A stretch of 6,444 nt of DNA from Bacteroidota bacterium (GCA_023409975.1 JAEYQO010000109.1:1-6444), one strand, 5' to 3'. Positions 1-6,156 are shown, counted from the stretch's first letter. Made by a program: numbers and translations. The notes: a model not told the origin generated them from the letters alone.

Positions 1-77
1 GAAAAATCAAACAATAAAAAAGGATCAACTATTTTTAAACCGCAAAAGTTCTTAACATACTGGCCTAACAAAACCCA

Positions 78-122
78 GGTGGGTCAACATGGTCCGGAAT
101 GGTGGGTCAACATGAACGGAAT
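78..122. repeat. Tandem 22/23-bp repeat, possible IS21-type element end
   Basis: Two adjacent copies of GGTGGGTCAACATG (78-91 and 101-114) are followed by GTCCGGAAT and AACGGAAT respectively, giving units of 23 and 22 bp. IS21-family elements characteristically carry several copies of a roughly 20-bp repeat inside each end, and GTGGGTCA-type cores are, from memory, common in that family. No istA or istB coding sequence is visible in the window, so if this is an end, the body of the element must lie to the left of position 1 and the boundary would fall shortly after 122. It could alternatively be a solo remnant or an unrelated direct repeat. Confidence 0.4.
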
Positions 123-384
123 AGACACTTCAACAACAAAATCCAAAAGCAAAAACATTACACGTAGATACAACTCAGGCGGGGGCACACTAACCCTTTT
201 AAGCAATCCAACGGCTGCCCGCCAATCATACTTCCTTTCAATATTGTCCATTTCAATATTCCAGCTCATAGCTCATTAATCAATACATTGTATTTATAAT
301 CGGTTTACCACTATTGATAAAACCACGAATAATTAGATTTCTCCCACCCATATTCACTGGTATTTGAAAAACCCCACTTGCAGG

Positions 385-429
385 AAACCTCAATTTGCAC
401 TTTCTAAAGCAGATCTAATGAGGTTTTTT
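385..429 (+). terminator. Possible rho-independent terminator, plus strand
   Basis: An 8-bp perfect stem pairs AAACCTCA (385-392) with TGAGGTTT (419-426), and the second arm runs directly into a T tract ending at 429. The 26-nt loop contains a small extra pairing (CTTT with AAAG). The layout fits a terminator for plus-strand transcription arriving from the left, for example from a mobile element beyond the window edge. The loop is long and no plus-strand gene is visible nearby, so the call is weak. Confidence 0.3.
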
Positions 430-527
430 CTACCCCCATTTGGTTGGCTATTTTGTCTAGATAAGGTTTAGGATGGAGTTTGCCGACAAAATGTGTAATT
501 CTCTTTGTTTCATTGTCAAAGCTGCGG

Positions 528-548
528 CATCATCTAATATAGATGATG
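528..548. repeat. Perfect 9-bp inverted repeat
   Basis: CATCATCTA (528-536) and TAGATGATG (540-548) are exact reverse complements separated by ATA. The stem is AT-rich and no T tract follows, so it is not an obvious terminator. It could be a protein-binding site, but there is no gene next to it in the decayed flank to give it a role. Confidence 0.35.
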
Positions 549-594
549 TAAACTAGGTTAAAAGCTTTGTACTTGAACCTTACGGCTGATCTTG

Positions 595-819
595 CTACAA
601 CCTTTTGCGTATTACTCCTGGCCCCGTGTACTGGCGGAGACTCTGACAACATGAAACTGATGGTGTATTACTTCCCTTGGTTGTCCAGAAGTTGCCACCA
701 CCCCCTCCTTGTCCAGAGCCGTCTATATTTCCTCCTGGAGCAGCGTCCATTTGAACCATTAACAGGAAATCAAACCACCAGGGGATGATATAGGTCTTCG
801 ATAATTGTCTCAGAGACAC
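595..819 (-). pseudogene. Glycine-rich frame, possible decayed Rhs linker
   Basis: This minus-strand frame encodes a short low-complexity stretch reading DAAPGGNIDGSGQGGGGGN. Just upstream, in a neighbouring frame interrupted by a stop, the DNA reads HPLVV, stop, FPVNG, which distantly recalls the NPLRFIDPDGM block that ends the Rhs core in Bacteroidetes before a variable linker. If so, this is the join between an Rhs core and its linker, broken by a frameshift and a stop. The match is short and degenerate, there is no credible start, and nothing resembling a toxin follows. It may equally be a chance frame in non-coding DNA. Confidence 0.2.
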
Positions 820-884
820 TAAGATGACCGAACTGGATCATCTATTCCCCTCAACCTACAAAAGGCACCTTTCAGAAAGCTCCA

Positions 885-971
885 CAGACTAAGCCGTCCG
901 GCCTGGTAAATCAGAAGCTCAGACGCCTCAATTTTCGTAGCCATATCCGCCAGCTTAAAGGCAATGGCCTG
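885..971 (-). pseudogene. Acyl-CoA dehydrogenase fragment
   Basis: Reading the minus strand from 971 gives QAIAFKLADMATKIEA followed by SELLIYQAGRL. This is the signature of the C-terminal helical domain of acyl-CoA dehydrogenases, the FAD flavoenzymes that carry out the first step of fatty acyl-CoA beta-oxidation; intact relatives read very like Q-(F/A)-KLADMAT-x-IEA-x-RLL-x-Y-x-A. Only about 29 residues are recognisable. Before it the same frame reads ANWISRLDIPAQTPPL, without the expected preceding helix, and after it the protein diverges and soon meets a stop. It is therefore a non-functional relic, left by deletion or by imprecise exchange with an intact copy elsewhere. Its unusually good preservation suggests recent loss or movement (inference). 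Confidence 0.7.
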
Positions 972-1193
972 GAGTGGCGGGGTTTGGGCCGGAATATCCA
1001 GCCTGCTGATCCAATTCGCTTTTCAAAGTGGTCGGCTCCCTGGACTCCATTCCTTCCAGAGCGGCAATATGTGCTGAGAATGACTGGAGAGCGTATTAGG
1101 TAAACCAGTTTCTTCGTTCACTTGCAAACATTATTACGACTCAAGGTTTGATCAATTCGTCAGCTAAATAATCATAAAATTGGCTTCACTTAG

Positions 1194-1913
1194 CTATTCA
1201 GAATTTCGCAATTTAACAACCTTTCTCTTCAATTCTAAAGTCATTTCATAATATGGAATCACCTCTTTTTTATGAATATAACCTAAGGCTCCCCTATTAC
1301 CGTCAATTTTAGAAACTACCCACCACTCTTCTGAATCAGGTGTATAATAAAACAATTCTCCAGTGGTGAGCTTGTTAATAATGTGCGAGCTTTTTGAAGG
1401 CGTCTCCCGAACGTCCACGAAATTGGTTTCACTTCTTATTACCCCTACAAGTAAGAGACTTTGTGGAGAAATATCACCTTTCATTCTATCACTTAACAAT
1501 GAACCATCACTCAACCAGATATGCTGAATTATTGAAGGGCGATCTTTTGAACCTAATTCGAAAAACACCCTCTCTGTCTCTGAAAATGAGAGTTCCATAT
1601 AAACAGCAAACTGTAGCCCATCATCAAAGATTACCGATTTATCAATAATTTTTTTTATAGAGTCGACTGGCTGACCAAAAGTCAAGTCATCAACAAACTG
1701 ATTTACTTCATTTATCACACCTGTGTCCAGGTAAGCATACAGATAAACCTCTGACATCTGCTTTCTTACATTTCTCTCCTCATTCAGCAGAGAATAAAAA
1801 GACTTAACGATCTCTCTATAGTATGCGTGATTCTCAATCATCTCCTTTTCCTGATCTAGAGGCTGAGAACAGGCATAGAACGGAATGAATATTATTAACA
1901 TCAATTTCTTCAT
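1194..1913 (-). CDS. SH3b-domain lipoprotein, possible orphan immunity protein
   Basis: This 239-residue predicted lipoprotein begins MKKLMLIIFIPFYACSQ: a charged start, a hydrophobic core, and a cysteine at residue 15 suitable for lipid attachment, though the lipobox (FYAC) is not canonical. I chose the ATG at 1913; a GTG directly before it would add one residue. The middle (about 25-150) is mostly helical then strand-rich and unrecognised. The C-terminal part (about 157-220) looks like a bacterial SH3 domain: VDVRETPSKSSHIINKL, then EEWWVVSK and GYIHKKEVI, the usual order of conserved strands. Such domains bind peptides or cell-wall material. A short basic tail follows (LELKRKVVKLRN). It is the last intact gene of the minus-strand series. 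Its envelope location and neighbourhood suggest an accessory or immunity role, but nothing in the sequence proves this. Confidence 0.8.
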   Translation of the reverse strand: MKKLMLIIFIPFYACSQPLDQEKEMIENHAYYREIVKSFYSLLNEERNVRKQMSEVYLYAYLDTGVINEVNQFVDDLTFGQPVDSIKKIIDKSVIFDDGLQFAVYMELSFSETERVFFELGSKDRPSIIQHIWLSDGSLLSDRMKGDISPQSLLLVGVIRSETNFVDVRETPSKSSHIINKLTTGELFYYTPDSEEWWVVSKIDGNRGALGYIHKKEVIPYYEMTLELKRKVVKLRNSE

Positions 1914-1976
1914 CACACACTTATTTTGACGTAGCGATCGGGGCCTAAGGTAATTCGTAAACTGACAATATGCCTA

Positions 1977-2186
1977 CTATACTTTGGGTGAGCTTGCGTA
2001 TTTAAGTTGATGATCTATGGCTTGCCATAATTGAATATCAGAAAAAGTATTGATGACCTTTGGCGACCTTGCTATTGTAATTCCTCCTAAACGTGAACCC
2101 CTTGCAATAGCGTAGTGTAACCTACCCGATTTGTCAGCGTACATTTGATCAGAGTATCCGAAATCTCCAGGAACTTTGGTGCTCAT
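1977..2186 (-). CDS. Short hypothetical protein, possibly a truncated gene
   Basis: This 69-residue frame starts at an ATG (2186), 24 bp after the stop of the upstream membrane-anchored gene. It has no signal peptide or membrane segment. I do not recognise the sequence; the most distinctive part is GRLHYAIARGSRLGGITIARSP followed by a helical, aromatic segment ending at a TAG. Its composition is balanced and protein-like, and it lies in line with its neighbours, which favours real coding sequence. The small size and absence of a leader, where most neighbours are exported, suggest it may be the surviving C-terminal part of a longer protein, perhaps a toxin tip or immunity protein. A chance frame is still possible. 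Confidence 0.45.
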   Translation of the reverse strand: MSTKVPGDFGYSDQMYADKSGRLHYAIARGSRLGGITIARSPKVINTFSDIQLWQAIDHQLKYASSPKV

Positions 2187-2210
2187 TTCAATGAACTACA
2201 GTAGGTCTTT

Positions 2211-2591
2211 CTAATCATTGCAGTTCGGATGTTGAAATTTGTAGTAATAGGTTTTATCATTCTTAAACAGTATAAGTGAATCCGAAAATTTTCTTTTATA
2301 AACACTATCCCCCGGTGTAGCCAGGTAGGAAAAGATATTACCATCGTTGTGACTTTTGTCAGTAAGGGGATTGAACCTATATTTTGTCGATTTTTCATTA
2401 ATCTTAAACCAGGTGGGACGGGAATACTCGGGTATAACGGAGATTCTACCTTCAATGTGACTAGAATCAAAATGTGCGAAATCCTCACACACCATTTCAC
2501 CTTGTAATTTACAACTAAACCTCATGGCTACGAAAAACAGCGCCAAGCCAATGAAAAACCAAACCCTAGGTCCTTTATTTTCCGAAGTCAT
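2211..2591 (-). CDS. Membrane-anchored small protein, immunity-like
   Basis: This is a 126-residue protein from the ATG at 2591, beginning MTSENKGPRVWFFIGLALFF. A further in-frame start at 2627 would add 12 polar residues, but the internal one puts a short charged stretch directly before a single hydrophobic segment (about 9-26), which is the natural layout for an N-terminal anchor. The rest (about 35-126) should sit outside the cytoplasm and is strand-rich and aromatic, with the run DGNIFSYLATPGDSVYKRKF followed by SDSLILFKNDKTYYYKF. That pattern (compact 'GDS(V/I)-x-K' then 'SDSL-x-(L)' then a lysine/tyrosine strand) recurs, from memory, in small Bacteroidetes proteins near Rhs-type loci; no function is established. 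The following frame starts 24 bp downstream, consistent with co-transcription. Confidence 0.65.
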   Translation of the reverse strand: MTSENKGPRVWFFIGLALFFVAMRFSCKLQGEMVCEDFAHFDSSHIEGRISVIPEYSRPTWFKINEKSTKYRFNPLTDKSHNDGNIFSYLATPGDSVYKRKFSDSLILFKNDKTYYYKFQHPNCND

Positions 2592-2775
2592 GAACCATCC
2601 ATGTGTTTGTAAATCCGAATGCGCCATTTAACGGGGCACTTCCCGCAGGTAGCCCGACGCCTGCGCTATTGTCAAGCTCCATTATATATTCTCCAGTAAC
2701 TGCTACAATTTTTTTGATCATTATGGTTAATATGGCTCCGGAAGGTAAAAGAGTAATGGACTCATTTGCATCCAA
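2575..2775 (-). other. Unassigned open frame between two genes
   Basis: The 170 bp separating the BamE-like lipoprotein (stop at 2762) from the next membrane-anchored gene (start 2591) is open in one minus frame, giving a 66-residue translation with ELDNSAGVGLPAGSAPLNG in its centre. The only start codons are a TTG at 2775 that overlaps the upstream gene and an internal ATG near 2721. The central part (about 2630-2680) is noticeably more GC-rich than its neighbours and contains an imperfectly placed 6-bp hairpin (CGCAGG at 2644-2649 with CCTGCG at 2660-2665). It may be a remnant of another gene, such as a lost Rhs segment, or simply non-coding. I do not call it as a functional gene. Confidence 0.25.
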
Positions 2776-3034
2776 AAGCTGATATGACTAAGCTGTCCTT
2801 TTCAGAAAAGTTGATGTAGACATTTTGCGAAGCTCCAAAAGGCACAGGGTATAAGTAGCTGAACTGATCTTTCTCGAAAAAATTAACCAGAATCGTATCT
2901 GGCTGGTCCTTCATTACAGATGTTACCTCTTCGACACTCATCCCCCTCTGAATCTTTTGGAGATTATCGCAATTCTCACCATGCTTGCAGGAGAAAAGAA
3001 AAACTGAACAACCGAGTAATGCTAGTTTCCGCAT
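2762..3034 (-). CDS. Small BamE/SmpA-like lipoprotein
   Basis: This 90-residue predicted lipoprotein begins MRKLALLGCSVFLFSCKHGE. Two cysteines, 9 and 16, could take lipid; FLFSC (Cys16) sits better at the end of the hydrophobic stretch. The mature part has the BamE/SmpA-type layout: a helix-turn beginning RGMSVEEVTSVMKDQPD (residues 30-46), then aromatic beta strands (FSYLYPVPFG) and a final strand pair around NVYINFSEKDSLV. In characterised BamE this fold belongs to the outer-membrane protein assembly machinery, but it is reused widely, including as a small inhibitor or immunity fold, and this copy is shorter and divergent. The gene ends in a second cysteine-containing tail (FGCK). It follows a different exported gene and parallels another lipoprotein of the same architecture at 5750-6058. 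Confidence 0.7.
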   Translation of the reverse strand: MRKLALLGCSVFLFSCKHGENCDNLQKIQRGMSVEEVTSVMKDQPDTILVNFFEKDQFSYLYPVPFGASQNVYINFSEKDSLVISAFGCK

Positions 3035-3146
3035 CTGTTTAACGCTTTAGTATTGACGAAATACACCTCATTATGCAATTATCAGGCTCCGGCAAGTGGG
3101 GCCACCAATTGGCACATGAAATGGAGTTTTCCTATAGTCCGGGTAC

Positions 3147-3749
3147 CTATCCAGCGATTAAACATTTCTCAAACTTCAACTTACAGTTTTTGAATCTGAA
3201 AACATATTCCACTGTCATTTCATACTTCCCGGTTTCCTCGATATTTTCCGTAACAAACCGGAAAATAACAGCCTTGTCACCTGCCTTGTATAGCAGTTTA
3301 GATCTTTCAAATATTAAGTTCTGATTATCATACAAGTTTTGCCAATCCACTTCTCCGTATCCATCACTATTAGCAACTTCAGGTGTCGTCTTCTGCAGGA
3401 GAGCCAAAAAAGCGTCGGGAAACATCCTGGCAAAATTGCTTCTAAAGCCATCTACATCTAATTCGATAATCTGCTGGTTTCCGATCTCATCCTGACTAGA
3501 GATAAATGTCAAAAGTTGCTGGTCTTTGATTGGAAAGTCAAAGAACCTTTCGAGCCGATCTATATTCCTATTTACCAGATTGTCTCTTAAAACAACGAAT
3601 TCGGAGTATATACCACAAGTATCATGTTGTGATTGACCACTGCCATTCTTGATACTCCTGTTATCAAAAAAGCCCTCTTTTTCTTCCCCGGCGGTTACCT
3701 CGGGATGTACTAGCAAAAATAAAAGGAAGAATATGACTACCGATTTCAA
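3147..3749 (-). CDS. Exported hypothetical protein with TTG start
   Basis: This is a 200-residue protein beginning MKSVVIFFLLFLLVHPEVTAG, a clear signal peptide with likely cleavage after the alanine at 20. The only usable start is TTG at 3749: an in-frame stop lies a few codons upstream (3762-3764) and no ATG occurs before the signal peptide. The mature protein has a cysteine at 45 and a pair near the end (189 and 196) that could form a disulfide outside the cytoplasm. It contains LERFFDFPIKDQQLL (about 66-80), NFARMFPDAFLALL (about 105-118) and a strand-rich end (KAVIFRFVTENI, YEMTVEYVFRFKNCKLKF). This order, an FFxFP helix, a long helix pair and then a curved sheet, resembles an NTF2-like fold, but the assignment is my inference. 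Its location in the series makes an immunity-type role plausible. Confidence 0.7.
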   Translation of the reverse strand: MKSVVIFFLLFLLVHPEVTAGEEKEGFFDNRSIKNGSGQSQHDTCGIYSEFVVLRDNLVNRNIDRLERFFDFPIKDQQLLTFISSQDEIGNQQIIELDVDGFRSNFARMFPDAFLALLQKTTPEVANSDGYGEVDWQNLYDNQNLIFERSKLLYKAGDKAVIFRFVTENIEETGKYEMTVEYVFRFKNCKLKFEKCLIAG

Positions 3750-3797
3750 TTTATTTACTTTTCAAGAAACATTTTTGAGTCTGGTAAAGCTTCCGGG

Positions 3798-3819
3798 TTT
3801 CAGCTATTAATCGCTGAAA
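3798..3819. repeat. Short inverted repeat between two genes
   Basis: TTTCAGC (3798-3804) pairs exactly with GCTGAAA (3813-3819) around an 8-nt loop, in the gap after the stop of the 3836-4435 gene. A hairpin here could slow or end minus-strand transcription, but there is no T tract after it, so an intrinsic terminator is not well supported. Confidence 0.25.
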
Positions 3820-3835
3820 TTTCCAACCGGGTGCC

Positions 3836-4435
3836 TCAGTGATCCGTATGCAAATGAACCTCATCAAACGCCAGTTTCATTTGCCTATACACGCCGGGGA
3901 ATTTTTCAGTTGCCGCTTTCACATCTTCAGGTATTTCCTTTACCGGATGAGGACCATCGAAGAAAAAGAACCAAAAGCTCTTAATTTCCTCATCCGTTCG
4001 ATCACTTAATAAGTGCAGCATGATTCCCGGACTATCGTTAAATAAGTCCTGAACCAGGGTTTGCAAATTGTCTACTGCATCAGCGTCCCAGGTTCCACCG
4101 ATCGTAATACCGATTATTTTATGATAGTAGGCTGTATCCTTAGCTGAAATCCCCTCTAATACTTTCATATGCTGGTAGGCATATTGGTATAAAACATTCA
4201 TTGTATTTGTCTCATTGTTCCATCCATAAACATCGTTAAATACCTTAAAAGTGCCTGGAAACAATCGCAAAAACGTTTCTTCGCATTGATCACAAACGCC
4301 GGTCTCCTGACTTAGGACTACAAGTGAATAAAACATTTTCAAGGAGTCGGCTTGCCCTGTTACCCCTGACGAGCTGTGTTGGCCGTAACAGGTGGTAGTG
4401 AACAAGACGAGACATATCAGAAGGAACTTTCGCAT
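3836..4435 (-). CDS. Exported hypothetical protein, immunity-like family
   Basis: This is a 199-residue secreted protein from the ATG at 4435, starting MRKFLLICLVLFTTTCYGQ. The leader is typical of Bacteroidetes and likely cut before the glutamine; the cysteine three residues earlier gives only a poor lipobox. An in-frame GTG at 4471 would add 12 polar residues before the leader and is less likely. The mature protein is acidic and helix-rich, with CDQCEETFLRLFPGTFKVFNDVYGW, then a helix block YQYAYQHMKVL, then IIGITIGGTWDADAVDNLQ, and near the end EEIKSFWFFFFDGP. The CxxC could form a disulfide or bind metal. From memory, proteins with this FPxTFxxFNxxYG and GxWxADAVxxLQ pattern are common, uncharacterised singletons in Bacteroidetes genomes. 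The 274 bp upstream (4436-4709) hold no gene that I can support. Confidence 0.7.
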   Translation of the reverse strand: MRKFLLICLVLFTTTCYGQHSSSGVTGQADSLKMFYSLVVLSQETGVCDQCEETFLRLFPGTFKVFNDVYGWNNETNTMNVLYQYAYQHMKVLEGISAKDTAYYHKIIGITIGGTWDADAVDNLQTLVQDLFNDSPGIMLHLLSDRTDEEIKSFWFFFFDGPHPVKEIPEDVKAATEKFPGVYRQMKLAFDEVHLHTDH

Positions 4436-4709
4436 TAACATTCTGCTACTACTTACTGAAAATCCAATCACCGGTACTGTACAAGGATGCTAAAGTAGCT
4501 AACAAAAAACTAAGCAGGACATGAGAAAGTACAACCAGCGCTGGATGAACACTCCGCAATTTATTCTGACTCACCCCCCCATTTGTCTACAATTCTCTGC
4601 CCTCCACTTATGTACTCCTGATTGCCGAAAATTGTGTAATTGTGGTTACCGATTACAGTTTACCCTGGCAACTAGAATAAAAGCACCCCAAACCTTTTTG
4701 CTTTTCACC

Positions 4710-5096
4710 CTAAAATGCCCCATTAAGCATGAATATCGCTAAAATGAAAGAAAACAGGCTAAAGACTATATAAATCAAAACAGCAATAGTTCCAATAAGT
4801 TTTCTTTTTCGAGTTTTCTCTTTGAACTCAATTAAATAATTGTCCCAATTCCTGTTATGCTTGTAAACCAGATAAATTATGCCGAAAAAAAAGAATTGAA
4901 ATCCGATAACCAAAGTTTGATTTTTTAGGTATTCCGTCGGTAGTTGACAAAAATAGCTGACAAAAACCAAAATAGTAGCTAGTTGACAAACATGCATTAA
5001 ATATAACATTAGCAGCACATTTAATACATGCGTCTCATTTTTCCATCGTTTGTTCCAGGAATACAACTTATACACTACATATTTAAATACATTCAT
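4710..5096 (-). CDS. Three-helix membrane protein, probable Rhs immunity partner
   Basis: This is a 128-residue membrane protein starting at an ATG 11 bp after the stop of the Rhs tail, a gap that implies transcription together with it. Three hydrophobic segments are clear: about residues 24-50, 61-78 and 99-123, separated by strongly basic loops (HNRNWDN and FKEKTRKRKL). The aromatic, basic N-terminus (YKLYSWNKRWKNE) and the number of segments match the small polytopic proteins often found immediately after Rhs C-termini in Bacteroidetes. By position, it is the best candidate in the window for the cognate immunity protein. A membrane-embedded protector would suit a toxin that acts on the inner membrane, which fits the hydrophobic Rhs tail. 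Family membership and function are inferred; no catalytic motif is present. Confidence 0.75.
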   Translation of the reverse strand: MNVFKYVVYKLYSWNKRWKNETHVLNVLLMLYLMHVCQLATILVFVSYFCQLPTEYLKNQTLVIGFQFFFFGIIYLVYKHNRNWDNYLIEFKEKTRKRKLIGTIAVLIYIVFSLFSFILAIFMLNGAF

Positions 5097-5107
5097 TTTT
5101 AATTATT

Positions 5108-5731
5108 TTAATGCAGGTTCTCCCATCTACCAAACACTCCCGCAGCGTCCAATAAAAAGTAACCACCTCCTATCACCATTCCTACTGGTCCAGTTAGGGC
5201 AAAAGCACCCATTGCAATATCCAATCCAGCTTTGAAAGCGACTCCTGTGAAATTGGGATCGTCGTTAAGTCCCGCATAAGCAGCTTCGGTTACGCTCATC
5301 GCAACCCCAACTATAAATAAAGACCTTCCAACTCCAATCTGGGGATCGTACTGTCGAGCTTGAAAATCGTAAAGCTGCATCCCCAACTCCTTCTGCATCT
5401 CTTTACCCTGGTACTGTTGACGGTTTTCCGGACCAGAGGTACGTGATACAGTTTTCCCAGTTAAAAGTCCATGAGGATAATAATGCTGTTCCTCAAGCAA
5501 CCTTCCATGCAGATGGGTTACTAGTAAATCATCAAACCAGACATCCATCGACTGCTCGTTGCTGATATAGATGGCGATAAAGCCATTCTGGCCAACTGTC
5601 AGATCACTCGGCAACTCGAAAAACTCCCAGGAACTTGCGTTACCATGGACCTGCACAGCGCCGCTTTGTTCCGGCACAAGGTTCATCTCCCCACCAAAAA
5701 ATTGCAAAACGGGCGACCACGCCTGCACCAG
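5108..5731 (-). pseudogene. Orphan Rhs C-terminal fragment, internally deleted
   Basis: This frame is the end of an Rhs/YD-repeat polymorphic toxin. After an in-frame TAG at 5732-5734 it opens without a natural start (the first option is a GTG at 5728). Numbered from there, residues about 48-72 (GFIAIYISNEQSMDVWFDDL) are the pre-core strand block of Bacteroidetes Rhs proteins, 81-92 (QHYYPHGLLTGK) lead into the core, and 105-132 (QYQGKEMQKELGMQLYDF, ARQYDPQIG) are the core itself. In intact proteins DPQIG continues into GR(W/F)-x-DPLAE and an NPIRFIDPDG block. Here these are missing and the sequence passes at once (near 5332) to a hydrophobic tail ending PVGMVIGGGYFLLDAAG. The missing N-terminus and the deletion make it a fragment or reserve tip. 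The tail has two hydrophobic, glycine-rich stretches and no nuclease motif that I recognise. Confidence 0.85.
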
Positions 5732-5749
5732 CTAAGGCACATGGCATCT

Positions 5750-6058
5750 TTAATAATAATACGATGACGTGACTCTATCTGTAGAATCAAAACTAACATG
5801 CGGGAGCTCAGAGCGTCCCCACTTACTTTTAGTAAAATAATAATAATGATAATGCTTGTCCGAAGTCGAATCAATAAACTTACTATCTGGTTCGCCAAGG
5901 ATTTTAATCACATCATCCTTATGCATCCCAACTTTAATTTGCTCAAATAATTCTTCCTCCTCCTTACTATTCCCCGATAAAGAATTAGCACATGATAAAA
6001 GTTGGAAACACAAGAATATTGAAACAGGCATTCTAAAATTCTTTTCTATATTAATCAT
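5750..6058 (-). CDS. Small BamE/SmpA-like lipoprotein, tyrosine-rich
   Basis: This is a 102-residue lipoprotein from an ATG at 6058 with a good lipobox, QLLSC, placing the lipidated cysteine at residue 23. A glutamate run (KEEEELFEQ) is followed by IKVGMHKDDVIKILGEPDSK (about 41-60), the defining helix-turn-helix start of BamE/SmpA-type small lipoproteins, in which the Gly-Met and the LGxP turn are typical. A tyrosine/histidine-rich strand (HYHYYYF) and a closing strand (HVSFDSTDRV) complete the fold, and the protein ends in three tyrosines. It ends 16 bp before the in-frame stop that closes the Rhs frame, so it sits directly upstream of the Rhs fragment. It could be the immunity gene of a previous Rhs tip, with the present fragment acquired afterwards (inference). 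The outer-membrane assembly role of true BamE is not implied. Confidence 0.75.
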   Translation of the reverse strand: MINIEKNFRMPVSIFLCFQLLSCANSLSGNSKEEEELFEQIKVGMHKDDVIKILGEPDSKFIDSTSDKHYHYYYFTKSKWGRSELPHVSFDSTDRVTSSYYY

Positions 6059-6156
6059 TGTTGATTTATTGCCTAAAATTGTCTAGCCGGAGTTCGCAGG
6101 CTGCTTTCGGACATCCAAAAGGACCTTACGAGGCAGTTTCCGGATTAGATTCGAGG

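Larger units (their letters stand above)
1..1193. other. Gene-poor, decayed left flank
   Basis: I find no intact gene here on either strand. The frames that stay open are short, lack recognisable domains and overlap one another on opposite strands. The stretch does hold separate landmarks listed individually: a doubled repeat near 78-122, a possible terminator at 385-429, a perfect inverted repeat at 528-548, a glycine-rich minus frame at 595-819 and an acyl-CoA dehydrogenase remnant at 885-971. Frame 1 on the plus strand is open from the window edge to 279, but its translation is lysine/asparagine-rich and resembles no protein I know, so I do not call it. The mix of unrelated remnants suggests repeated insertion and deletion at the end of the island (inference). 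Confidence 0.6.

Noticed and set aside
84..279. Opposing short frames over the doubled repeat
   Set aside because: Both run through the repeat in opposite directions and neither translation resembles a transposase or any known protein.
1394..1648. 84-residue plus frame
   Set aside because: It is entirely antisense to the SH3b lipoprotein gene, whose leader and domain are convincing.
2183..2500. 105-residue minus frame overlapping the membrane-anchored gene
   Set aside because: It lies in another frame over 2211-2591, whose protein has an anchor segment and a coherent strand-rich domain. This frame has no such structure.
3073..3324. 83-residue plus frame
   Set aside because: Most of it is antisense to the exported protein gene at 3147-3749, and the N-terminal piece resembles nothing I know.
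4521..4742. 73-residue plus frame in the gap between two minus genes
   Set aside because: It is cysteine- and leucine-rich with no domain, overlaps the end of the membrane protein gene and opposes the direction of every supported gene.
5856..6086. 76-residue plus frame with a serine run
   Set aside because: It is antisense to the BamE-like lipoprotein gene; the serine run mirrors that gene's glutamate codons.
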